From assembly GCA_038227135.1 (NCBI GenBank), contig JBBRQC010000002.1:124001-188000 (forward strand): a DNA stretch of 64,000 nucleotides, read 5' to 3'. The number at the start of each line of letters is the position of its first letter. Within the stretch, counting starts at the first letter, position 1. A program made the position numbers and the translations under genes. Below the pieces are notes generated by a model. The model did not search any database, was not told the origin of the DNA, and saw only the letters and a program-made list of their open reading frames with translations. Shown piece after piece: positions 32,995 to 40,785 of this stretch. Source of the stretch: UBA4720 sp038227135 (GTDB lineage Bacteria; Gemmatimonadota; Gemmatimonadetes; Gemmatimonadales; Gemmatimonadaceae).

Positions 32995-33912
32995 ATGATA
33001 AAAGCCGAGTCGTCCCATTTGAAAATCGCACGGCCACAGGCCGGCGGTGGATTTCCCACCAACGACGGCTCGCGTCCGTACCGGCTTGCGGCTCATGCCC
33101 CGACTGGCCCAGCGAGATCGACCCGACCGGTGCGGGTGAGCGACGCCGTGACGATAGGCGGCACCGCGATCGCGGTGATCGCCGGACCTTGTTCGGTGGA
33201 GAGCGCCGACATGATCGTCAGCATCGCCAACCGCGTGAAGAGCCTGGGAGCGGTGATGCTGCGCGGGGGCGCTTTCAAGCCGCGGACCTCACCCTACTCG
33301 TTCAACGGTCTCGGTGCGTGCGCGCTGGAGTTCCTGGAGAATGCGCGGAGCGAGAGCACTCTGCCGATCGTGACGGAAGTGATGGACACGCGCCAGGTCG
33401 AGCTCGTCGCGCGCAGCGCCGACATGCTGCAGATCGGAGCGCGGAACATGCAAAACTTCTCGCTCCTCGAGGAAGTGGGAAGGTGCGGCCGGCCGGTCCT
33501 CCTGAAACGTGGCCTGTCGGCGACGATCACCGATCTCCTCCTGGCCGCCGAGCACGTGATGGCGGCGGGGAACAGCAACATCGTCCTGTGCGAGCGCGGG
33601 ATTCGCACCTTCGAGACGGCGACGCGGTCCACGCTGGATGTTTCCGCCATCCCGGTTCTCAAAGAGGAAACCCATCTGCCGGTGATTGTCGATCCGAGCC
33701 ACGCCGGCGGCCGCGCGCGCCTGGTGCTGCCGTTGGCGCTGGCCAGCATTGCGGCCGGGGCGGACGGGATCATGGTCGAGGTGCACCCGGATCCGGGGGC
33801 GGCGCTGTCCGACGGGGATCAGTCGCTCACTATGGAGATGTTCGCCGATCTTATGCGGGCGGTTGGACCGGTTGCCGCGGCCGTCGGGAGGACATTGTTG
33901 ACCGTGAACTGA
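32995..33912 (+). CDS. 3-deoxy-7-phosphoheptulonate (DAHP) synthase
   Basis: 305 residues, first step of the shikimate pathway (PEP plus erythrose-4-phosphate). The class I-beta type barrel shows VIAGPCSVESADMI, LRGGAFKPRTSPYSFNG, LLKRG and the metal-site His of IVDPSHAGGRA. About 45 basic, poorly conserved residues precede the barrel. No ACT or chorismate-mutase domain is fused, so feedback may be weak and the aromatic leader peptide upstream is likely the main control. Confidence 0.93.
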   Translation: MIKAESSHLKIARPQAGGGFPTNDGSRPYRLAAHAPTGPARSTRPVRVSDAVTIGGTAIAVIAGPCSVESADMIVSIANRVKSLGAVMLRGGAFKPRTSPYSFNGLGACALEFLENARSESTLPIVTEVMDTRQVELVARSADMLQIGARNMQNFSLLEEVGRCGRPVLLKRGLSATITDLLLAAEHVMAAGNSNIVLCERGIRTFETATRSTLDVSAIPVLKEETHLPVIVDPSHAGGRARLVLPLALASIAAGADGIMVEVHPDPGAALSDGDQSLTMEMFADLMRAVGPVAAAVGRTLLTVN

Positions 33913-34140
33913 AACGGGTACGGAAACTGGTAGCTACGCTGCTGCCCGCGACCCACTCATTGCCTCCCGCTGTTCGCTAAGGCGACGGGACAGCCCTGGT
34001 TAGCGATTGTTGCAACAAACGGTGGCGGGCAGGACTGTCCCATCCGGTTTTGGCGGTTAGCGTTAAGCGACCAGCAGGTAGCGGGCAGCAGCGAAGTTCT
34101 CAGTTCGATTAATCAGTTCTCATGTTTACAAAGAGAAAAC

Positions 34141-34170
34141 TTGACACGCCCGACCCCCACACCTAATACT
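34141..34170 (+). promoter_or_regulatory. Promoter of the met leader operon
   Basis: TTGACA (34141-34146), 17 or 18 bp, TAATACT (34164-34170). The start site would fall only a few nucleotides before the leader-peptide ATG at 34180, so the leader is nearly leaderless. Confidence 0.5.
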
Positions 34171-34179
34171 TAGTCCCAG

Positions 34180-34281
34180 ATGATCAACCTCGCGCTGTAC
34201 CCGATTTGTCGCATTAGCATGTGCGCCTCTCTTAATCGAGAGACGGACCGGCGCGTGCGTGCAAGGTGCACCAACGCGTGA
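34180..34281 (+). CDS. Sulphur amino-acid attenuator leader peptide
   Basis: 33 residues; the segment PICRISMCAS holds two Cys codons and an internal Met codon just before the first hairpin, with another Cys near the end. It precedes an intrinsic terminator and metY. The pairing architecture matches the leu and ilv attenuators, supporting a Cys- or Met-sensing leader. Confidence 0.65.
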   Translation: MINLALYPICRISMCASLNRETDRRVRARCTNA

Positions 34282-34344
34282 GCTGAACAGAGAAGCTTCT
34301 GTAACGCCGCCGGCCCTCTCTCACCGAGAGGGCCGGTTTTTTTT
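34227..34344 (+). terminator. met attenuator with alternative pairings
   Basis: CTCTC (34227-34231) pairs with GAGAG (34238-34242). That GAGAG together with CCGGCG (34248-34253) can instead pair with CGCCGG...CTCTC in the terminator's 5' arm. The terminator itself is a perfect 11-bp stem, CCGGCCCTCTC (34310-34320) with GAGAGGGCCGG (34326-34336), then T8. It lies 48 bp before metY. Confidence 0.8.
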
Positions 34345-34391
34345 CGCCACTCCTCAACCCCGCTGTACTTCTCATTCCGGAGCAGTCACAC

Positions 34392-35720
34392 ATGAGTACC
34401 ACGATCGAGCAGGAGCACGTTGCCGGGCTTGGCACCCGCGCGATTCACGTCGGCCAGGAAAACGCCGCGCCGGGCACGAACGCGCGCGCCGTCCCGATTT
34501 ATGCCACTACGAGTTACGTCTTCGACAGTCCGGAGCACGCCGCCAGCCTGTTCGGCCTCCAGCAGTTCGGGAACATCTACACCCGCATCATGAATCCCAC
34601 CACCGATGCGTTCGAGAAACGCATCGCCGATCTCGAAGGCGGTGTCGCAGCGGTCGCGACGTCGAGTGGACAGGCTGCACAAACCCTCGCGCTGCTCAAT
34701 CTGGCGCAGGCCGGCGACTCTATCGTCTCATCCTCGTCGCTCTACGGCGGGACCTTCACGCTCCTCAAGTACACCTTGGCGCGACTTGGCATCACCACCC
34801 GCTTCGTCGACGGCAACGATCCGTCATCCTTTGCGGCGGCGATCGATGAGACGACGAAGGCGGTGTACGTCGAAACGATCGGCAATCCGGGACTCGACGT
34901 GTCCGATCTGCGTGCCATAGCCGATGTCGCGCACGCGGCGGGAGTCCCGCTCGTCGTCGACAATACGTTCGCCACGCCCTTTCTAAATCGACCAATCGAG
35001 CACGGTGCGGATGTCGTACTGCATTCGGCGACGAAATGGATCGGCGGGCACGGGTCGAGCATTGGCGGCGTCGTCGTGGACGGAGGCCGTTTCGACTACA
35101 CCGCTTCGCCGCGATTCAAGAACTTCTACGTGGATCCCGAGCCCGCGTACCATGGGCTCTCATTCGGCGGCGTATTCGGGAACTTCAATGGTGCCAACAT
35201 CGCCTTCGCGATCCGTCTCCGGGTTCTCCTTCTGCGCGACATCGGAGCAGCGCTCTCGCCATTCAATTCCTTCCTCTTCATACAGGGTCTGGAGACGCTC
35301 CAGCTCCGCATCAAGCGCCACTCCGAGAACGCGCTCGCGCTGGCGAAGTTCCTCGAAGGACATCCGGCCGTGAAATGGGTGAGCTACCCGGGACTTCCGT
35401 CTCACCCGACGCACGAGACGGCGAAGCGCTACCTCACCGGCGGCTTCGGCGGCGTTCTCACCTTCGGCGTGCTCGGCGGCGAGGAAGCGGCAAAGAAAGT
35501 GATCGCCGCGTCGAAGCTCTTCTCGCTCGTCGCCAACGTCGGCGATGCGAAGAGTCTGATCATCCATCCGTGGAGCACGACGCACCAGCAGCTCGAGCCG
35601 GCCGAGCGGCAGGCGGCCGGCGTGACCGACGACCTGATCCGCCTGTCGGTGGGAATCGAGGACATCGACGACCTCAAGAACGATCTCGACGTCGCGCTGA
35701 GGGGGGCGTTGGGACTGTGA
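34392..35720 (+). CDS. metY: O-acetylhomoserine sulfhydrylase (aminocarboxypropyltransferase)
   Basis: 442 residues, PLP-dependent Cys/Met-metabolism family. It opens with TRAIHVGQENAAPGTNARAVPIYATTSYVF; the PLP Lys lies in VLHSATKWIGGHGSSIGG, and GDAKSLIIHPWSTTHQQL is the C-terminal substrate region. It makes homocysteine from O-acetylhomoserine and sulphide (direct sulfhydrylation). The stop overlaps the GTG of the metX/hom fusion, whose product supplies its substrate. Confidence 0.96.
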   Translation: MSTTIEQEHVAGLGTRAIHVGQENAAPGTNARAVPIYATTSYVFDSPEHAASLFGLQQFGNIYTRIMNPTTDAFEKRIADLEGGVAAVATSSGQAAQTLALLNLAQAGDSIVSSSSLYGGTFTLLKYTLARLGITTRFVDGNDPSSFAAAIDETTKAVYVETIGNPGLDVSDLRAIADVAHAAGVPLVVDNTFATPFLNRPIEHGADVVLHSATKWIGGHGSSIGGVVVDGGRFDYTASPRFKNFYVDPEPAYHGLSFGGVFGNFNGANIAFAIRLRVLLLRDIGAALSPFNSFLFIQGLETLQLRIKRHSENALALAKFLEGHPAVKWVSYPGLPSHPTHETAKRYLTGGFGGVLTFGVLGGEEAAKKVIAASKLFSLVANVGDAKSLIIHPWSTTHQQLEPAERQAAGVTDDLIRLSVGIEDIDDLKNDLDVALRGALGL

Positions 35721-37996
35721 CATCCAGCCCTTCTGTCCTCGACGCCGACGCGCCCGAGCATCTGTCTCGGCCGTCGCCGTCGGGGACGAGTGAGCCGGCG
35801 CGACATCGACGAGTGCAGCTCCTCGACCGCTTCGAATTGGAGAGCGGCAAGGTGCTGCGCAATGTCGAGCAGGCGTACTTCCTCGATGGGAAGCTGAACG
35901 AGGCGCGCGACAATCTCATCGTTGTGTTCCACGCGCTCACTGGCTCGGCCGACGCCGTGGGTGACTGGTGGCGCGACGTCGTCGGTCCCGACCGCGCGAT
36001 AGACACGAATCGCTACGCCGTGTTGTGTACCAACCTCCTCGGATCGTGTTATGGGACGACCGGGCCGTCCGATCCGGCGCGACGTCCCTTTCCCGAGGTG
36101 ACCACACGCGACATGGCCCGACTCGTGGGCCAGCTGGTTGAATTGCTGCACGTTTCGTCGGTGGCTCTTGCGATCGGCGGCTCGCTCGGCGGAATGGTGG
36201 CGATGGAATTCGCGGCGACGTACCCAATGCTCGCTCGCAACGTCGTTGTACTTGCTGCGCCGGCCGAGCACCCCGCGTCGGCGATCGCATGGAGCCACAT
36301 ACAACGGCGCGCGATCGCCGCTGCCGGCGAGGAAGGCCTCGAAATCGCGCGCATGATCGCGATGATGACGTACCGCACGGCGGGCGAGCTCGCCGATCGG
36401 TTCGGCCGCGAGGGGCACGAAGGCGGCGGATTCGCGGTAGAGCGGTACCTGTCTCGCCAGGGGGAGAAGCTCCGCGCCCGCTTCGACGTTCACACTTACC
36501 TGACCTTGCTCGACGCGATGGACAGTCACGACGTCGGTCGCGGCCGCGGCGGTGTCGAGCGCGCGCTTGCGCCGGTCAAGGGAAGGATCATCGGAGTCGG
36601 AATTCCGGGTGATCTCCTATACGATCCAAACCTCGACGTGCGGCACTGGACGGAGGTCGCGGGAGCCGAGTATCGGGAGATAGAATCGCCCAAGGGCCAC
36701 GATGGGTTTCTTCTCGAAGGCGCGCAGGTGGCTGCGCTCCTCGGAGAGGTTCTCGAGGGGCCCATGGCTGCAATTGGAATTACAACTGAACACGACCGGA
36801 CGGGAGGCGTCAGCGGGACGAGTGGCGGCCGCGGGCTGCATCCATCCTCAAACGGGACGCGACCGCTCGCCGCGGGAACGTCGCACGGAGGCCGCGCGCG
36901 GGGGGATGATCCGGCGCGAGCGGCGCGAGCCGACGTTGTCATCCTCGGTTACGGACGCATTGGGCGCGAGCTCGCTCGTCAGCTCGATGGTGCGACGGGG
37001 CGGATTGGCGTGCGCGTTGCCGCCGTGATCGATCGCAGCGGGTTCGTCCTCGACCCAAATGGACTTTCCGGATTGCGTCTCGAGACTCTCGCCGATTCCA
37101 AGGAGTCAGGAATCCCGCTGGCCGATGCACCTTCCGGAGTACGCGCGACTGCATCCGAGGCCCTCGCATCGATCCGGCAACTAGGTCTCTCTCGTCCGAT
37201 TCTCGTCGATCTCACTGCGAGCGACACGACTCCAGAACTCGAGGAAGCAATCACCGGGGGAATGGATCTCGTGCTGGCGAACAAACGGCCGCTCGCTGAC
37301 CTTCGCGACGCCACGCGGGGACTCGCGCGTCATGCCGCCGCGCATGGTCGGCGCGTGTTGCACGAAGCCACGGTTGGAGCCGGTCTCCCGCTGCTCGACA
37401 CCATCAGCAAGCTCCAGGAATCCGGTGACGAAGTGCTCGCGATCGAAGGCTGTCCCTCGGGTACGCTAGGCTACCTGTTCGGCGAGATCGGGCGCGGCAC
37501 CCCATTCTCCACGGCGCTGCGCGCCGCGATGGTGCTCGGGTACACCGAACCCGATCCGCGCGAGGACCTCTCGGGCATGGATGTCGCGCGCAAGGCGCTC
37601 ATTCTTGCTCAACTGCTTGGCTACGAGGGGACGCTCGACAAGGTGGAGGTGGAATCGCTGGTGCCCGAGGAGCTGCGCTCCGTACCTGCATCGGAATTTC
37701 TCGCGCGGGTCGCGGAGCTCGACTCCGTGTGGCGCGATCGCGTCGCAGAAGCACACGCGAGTGGCCGAGTGCAGCGGTACCGGGCGACTGTCACCGCGGA
37801 AACTGTGCGCGTCGGGCTGGTCGCGGTTGATGTGTCCAGCTCCTTTGCAACTTTGACGGGCACCGACAATCAGTTTGCGATTACTACCAGGCGGTACCGG
37901 ACCAATCCCATAGTTATTACAGGGCCGGGGGCGGGGGTCGCGGTGACGGCGGCGGGCGTACTTAACGACGTGCTCAAGTTGGCGCGGTGGCGCTGA
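35717..37996 (+). CDS. Homoserine O-acetyltransferase / homoserine dehydrogenase fusion
   Basis: 759 residues from the GTG at 35717 (overlapping metY); the open frame further upstream is antisense-type shadow. Residues about 30-350 are MetX: LIVVFHALTGSADA, the nucleophile elbow GGSLGGM, and the catalytic Asp and His (GDLLYDP, KGHDGFLL). Residues about 400-759 are an AK-HSD-type homoserine dehydrogenase: VVILGYGRIGRELARQL, HEATVGAGLPLLDTI, GYTEPDPREDLSGMDVARKALIL. The enzyme could make homoserine and acetylate it without release. The linker (about 353-395) is low-complexity and contains a copy of the dispersed repeat. Confidence 0.92.
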   Translation: MTSSPSVLDADAPEHLSRPSPSGTSEPARHRRVQLLDRFELESGKVLRNVEQAYFLDGKLNEARDNLIVVFHALTGSADAVGDWWRDVVGPDRAIDTNRYAVLCTNLLGSCYGTTGPSDPARRPFPEVTTRDMARLVGQLVELLHVSSVALAIGGSLGGMVAMEFAATYPMLARNVVVLAAPAEHPASAIAWSHIQRRAIAAAGEEGLEIARMIAMMTYRTAGELADRFGREGHEGGGFAVERYLSRQGEKLRARFDVHTYLTLLDAMDSHDVGRGRGGVERALAPVKGRIIGVGIPGDLLYDPNLDVRHWTEVAGAEYREIESPKGHDGFLLEGAQVAALLGEVLEGPMAAIGITTEHDRTGGVSGTSGGRGLHPSSNGTRPLAAGTSHGGRARGDDPARAARADVVILGYGRIGRELARQLDGATGRIGVRVAAVIDRSGFVLDPNGLSGLRLETLADSKESGIPLADAPSGVRATASEALASIRQLGLSRPILVDLTASDTTPELEEAITGGMDLVLANKRPLADLRDATRGLARHAAAHGRRVLHEATVGAGLPLLDTISKLQESGDEVLAIEGCPSGTLGYLFGEIGRGTPFSTALRAAMVLGYTEPDPREDLSGMDVARKALILAQLLGYEGTLDKVEVESLVPEELRSVPASEFLARVAELDSVWRDRVAEAHASGRVQRYRATVTAETVRVGLVAVDVSSSFATLTGTDNQFAITTRRYRTNPIVITGPGAGVAVTAAGVLNDVLKLARWR
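36783..36816 (+). repeat. Dispersed repeat copy inside the MetX/Hom linker
   Basis: CAACTGAACACGACCGG is identical to 38008-38024. It is followed by GGGAGGCGTCAGCGG, which matches the end of the 60-kb palindrome (59993-60007) at all but one base. The repeat is translated in frame as linker. Confidence 0.6.
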
Positions 37997-38007
37997 ATAC
38001 CTGACTG

Positions 38008-38024
38008 CAACTGAACACGACCGG
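38008..38024 (+). repeat. Dispersed CAACTGAAC repeat, intergenic copy
   Basis: CAACTGAACACGACCGG, 12 bp after the stop of the metX/hom fusion gene and identical to the copy inside that gene. Confidence 0.6.
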
Positions 38025-38117
38025 CCAGGGGCCGTGGGCGGGCCGGCTGAGGGCTATGGGCGACACTAGAGACGGGATGATGTCCTATGACCTTGAGCCT
38101 GCGATCACCCTTTTAGG

Positions 38118-38525
38118 GTGTCAGATTTCAAAAAACTTTTCGTTTGGCAAAAAGCGCATGCGCTGTCGTTAGCGGTTGACCGTGTGAGTAAGAAGATTCG
38201 CGAAGCTCGCCACGCGTCTCTCCGCAGTCAGATCTACAGAGCGGCAACGTCAATTCCCGCGAACATCGCTGAAGGGCGCAGACAACAGAGCGAGAAGGAG
38301 TTTGCCCGATTTCTGCGTTACGCGCTCAACTCTGCCTCGGAGCTGGAATATCACGTAATCCTGGCGCGGGACACAAAGGCCATCCCCGAAGGCGATTGTA
38401 TCTCCTTGTTGGACCAGACAATCACCGTGCGCAAAATGCTCTATGCCCTCCTGAAGCGATTGGCATCCGATGGCAGCACGCGGGAACACTCCGCCAGGGT
38501 CGGCACGTCTATTGTCCGGCATTAG
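38118..38525 (+). CDS. Four-helix-bundle protein (23S rRNA intervening-sequence type)
   Basis: 135 residues, GTG start. DFKKLFVWQKAHALSLAVD, RAATSIPANIAEGRRQQSEKEFARFLRYALNSASELEYHV is the diagnostic pattern of the IVS/Avd-like four-helix family. Members occur inside 23S rRNA genes, in diversity-generating retroelements and, most often, alone; here no rRNA or reverse transcriptase is near. Function unknown, possibly nucleic-acid binding. It sits between the met and thr units and may be a mobile insertion. Confidence 0.85.
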   Translation: MSDFKKLFVWQKAHALSLAVDRVSKKIREARHASLRSQIYRAATSIPANIAEGRRQQSEKEFARFLRYALNSASELEYHVILARDTKAIPEGDCISLLDQTITVRKMLYALLKRLASDGSTREHSARVGTSIVRH

Positions 38526-38611
38526 CCATATGGTTCGGCCCGTAGCTCATCGCCGGCCCGCCGACGGCTCCCGGCAGGTCGTGTTCCTTGCAGTTTGTAG
38601 TTGCGATGCTT

Positions 38612-39856
38612 CTAAGCATTCAGCTTCCGAAGAACGTCCAACGCTGCCCCATAACTCAAGGGTTCCGGCAGCGACGACGCCGTCCCGGGATCCTTGAGCA
38701 AGTGCCCGGTAAGCACGGCCGCGACCCGAGCGTTCGTCGGAATCTCTCCAGCCGCGACGAGTTTGCGAACGCCAGCGATGCTGGCCGCGCTCGCCGGCTC
38801 GCACCCGACGCCCGCGTGATCGACGACGGTCTTGGCAGCGAATATCTCCTCGTCGCTCACGGCTACAACGCGCCCGTCCGTTTCGCGAATAGCGTTAACC
38901 GCGCGATCCCATGACGCGGGATCGCCGATTCTTATCGCGGTGGCGCGCGTCTCGGCCCGAACCCTGTGTCGCGTGACGAATCCCTCCGCGAACGCTTTCG
39001 CGAACGGCGCCGCGCCCGCCGCCTGCACGGCAAGCAGTCTCGGCACCCGGTCGATCAACCCGAGCGCCTTCGCTTCGCGCAACGCTTTCCCGAACGCGGA
39101 CGTGTTGCCGAGATTGCCGGCGGGCAGCGCGATCCAGTCGGGCGACTTCCAGCCGAGCTGCTGAAGCAACTCGAATACGATTGTCTTCTGTCCCTCGAGT
39201 CGGAAAGGATTGACCGAGTTCACCAGATAGATCCCCAGCGTCGACGCTTCGCGCGCGAGTCGCAGACATTCGTCGAAGTCACCGTCGATCGGCAGGACCC
39301 GCGCACCGTAGGCGATCGTTTGCGCGAGTTTGCCCGCCGAGATCTGGCCCGCCGGCACGAAAACGAACGAGGGAATCCCGGCTTGCGCCGCATACGCGCT
39401 CAGCGACGCCGACGTGTTGCCCGTCGATGCGCAGGCGACGGCTCGCGCGTTCACGCGCCGCGCCTGCGTTAGCGCGACGGTCATCCCGCGGTCCTTGAAC
39501 GATCCGGTTGGATTGTGACCCTCGTGCTTGATTATCAGATCGTCGACGCCCGCGTACCTGGAAATCGCCGGACGCGTGATGAGCGGGGTATTTCCCTCGG
39601 GATGGCTTATGATCGCGTCGTCAGCGGCGTGGAGCACCAACTCTCGAAATCGCCACACCCCCGAGCGTTCCCGAGCCGACGCACCGGCCGGCACAACTCG
39701 CGAATCAAACAGAGAGCGCAGCGCCGCACCGTCCTTTGCGGGAGGCGCATGCTCGGCGAGTAGCAACCCGTCGCACCTGGGGCATGTCGCGCTGCTGAGA
39801 TCGTCGCCATATGCCGTACCGCACGATTCGCAGCGCAGCACGGTTGCGCCCGTCAC
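38612..39856 (-). CDS. thrC: Threonine synthase
   Basis: 414 residues; the GTG at 39856 overlaps the thrB stop (GTGA). An N-terminal zinc-ribbon (CESCG...CPRC) precedes the PLP domain. PLP Lys is in KHEGHNPTGSFKDRGM; ACASTGNTSASLSAYAAQAG and PAGNLGNTSAFGKAL bind the cofactor phosphate and substrate. It converts O-phosphohomoserine to threonine. Last gene of thrABC. Confidence 0.96.
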   Translation of the reverse strand: MTGATVLRCESCGTAYGDDLSSATCPRCDGLLLAEHAPPAKDGAALRSLFDSRVVPAGASARERSGVWRFRELVLHAADDAIISHPEGNTPLITRPAISRYAGVDDLIIKHEGHNPTGSFKDRGMTVALTQARRVNARAVACASTGNTSASLSAYAAQAGIPSFVFVPAGQISAGKLAQTIAYGARVLPIDGDFDECLRLAREASTLGIYLVNSVNPFRLEGQKTIVFELLQQLGWKSPDWIALPAGNLGNTSAFGKALREAKALGLIDRVPRLLAVQAAGAAPFAKAFAEGFVTRHRVRAETRATAIRIGDPASWDRAVNAIRETDGRVVAVSDEEIFAAKTVVDHAGVGCEPASAASIAGVRKLVAAGEIPTNARVAAVLTGHLLKDPGTASSLPEPLSYGAALDVLRKLNA

Positions 39857-40785
39857 GTCTTGTGCACGACGGCACCTTCCCGATCGACGCGGGTGACTCG
39901 AGTCGCGCATTCCAGCCCGGCAGCCACGTACGCGTCGCGCATCGCTACGGCAACCGCATGCGCCGTCTTGTCGTCCGACACCACCGCGAACGCACTCGGC
40001 CCCGCGCCCGAAATAGAAACTCCGAGCGCCCCAGCATCCAGCGCCGCGCGCTTCGCAACAAGAAAGCCGGGTAGCAATCGCGCGCGCGCCGGCTCCGCGA
40101 TGCGGTCGTCGACCGCCCGGCCAAAGAGCGCGACGTCTCCCGTGTAACACGCAGCGACCATCGCACCGGCGTTCCCGATCTGCTGAATCACGTCGGCGCG
40201 CGGGACCTGCTCCGGCAATGCGCGGCGCGAATCGACAGTAGTTAGACGCTGCGCGGGATGCGCGAGCACCAGTATGAGTCCGGTCGGAACGGGAAGCTTG
40301 ATCACGTCGATTGGGTCGAGAGTGCGAACAAGCACGATCCCGCCGAGCAAGGATGCCGCGATGTTGTCGAGATGTCGTCCCGCAACAGCGGACTCCGCGT
40401 CGAGGCAGCTGGCAAGCAGCGCATCGGTGCCCAGCGGGTTGCCGAGAAGCGCGTTCGTAGCGACCGCGCCCGCCACGGCGGACGCCGCGCTTCCTCCCTG
40501 TCCTCCCGAGAGCGGCAGTCCTTTCCGGCACCATAACGTGAGACCGTGTTTCGCTCCGGCCCGGCGCAGAACTGTCGCCGCAGCGAGCGCAGCAGTGTGG
40601 CGCGCCGCATCGCGTGGAAGATCTGTGTGACCTGCGTCTGCTACTTCGACACCGGGCTCATCGCGCCGCGCGACGCTGACTTCATCGCGCGCGCCTGCAA
40701 TAGCGCAGCCGAGGACGTCGAGGGCGGGACCGAGGTTCCCTATGCCACCGGGTGCGCTCGCAGTGATTCGCGTGCTCTCGCTCAT
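39853..40785 (-). CDS. thrB: Homoserine kinase (GHMP family)
   Basis: 310 residues. ITASAPGGIGNLGPALDVLG starts the fold, and the GHMP ATP loop is LPLSGGQGGSAASAVAGAV. The C-terminal GVSISGAGPSAFAVV completes the family. It phosphorylates homoserine for ThrC. Its ATG overlaps the thrA stop and its stop overlaps thrC. Confidence 0.95.
   Translation of the reverse strand: MSESTRITASAPGGIGNLGPALDVLGCAIAGARDEVSVARRDEPGVEVADAGHTDLPRDAARHTAALAAATVLRRAGAKHGLTLWCRKGLPLSGGQGGSAASAVAGAVATNALLGNPLGTDALLASCLDAESAVAGRHLDNIAASLLGGIVLVRTLDPIDVIKLPVPTGLILVLAHPAQRLTTVDSRRALPEQVPRADVIQQIGNAGAMVAACYTGDVALFGRAVDDRIAEPARARLLPGFLVAKRAALDAGALGVSISGAGPSAFAVVSDDKTAHAVAVAMRDAYVAAGLECATRVTRVDREGAVVHKT

Noticed and set aside
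35036..35716. Upstream extension of the metX/hom frame
   Set aside because: It lies in another frame of metY and is Arg-rich; the GTG at 35717 with GTGA overlap is the natural start.
38118..38525. Four-helix protein as accessory gene of a diversity-generating retroelement
   Set aside because: No reverse transcriptase, template or variable repeat nearby.
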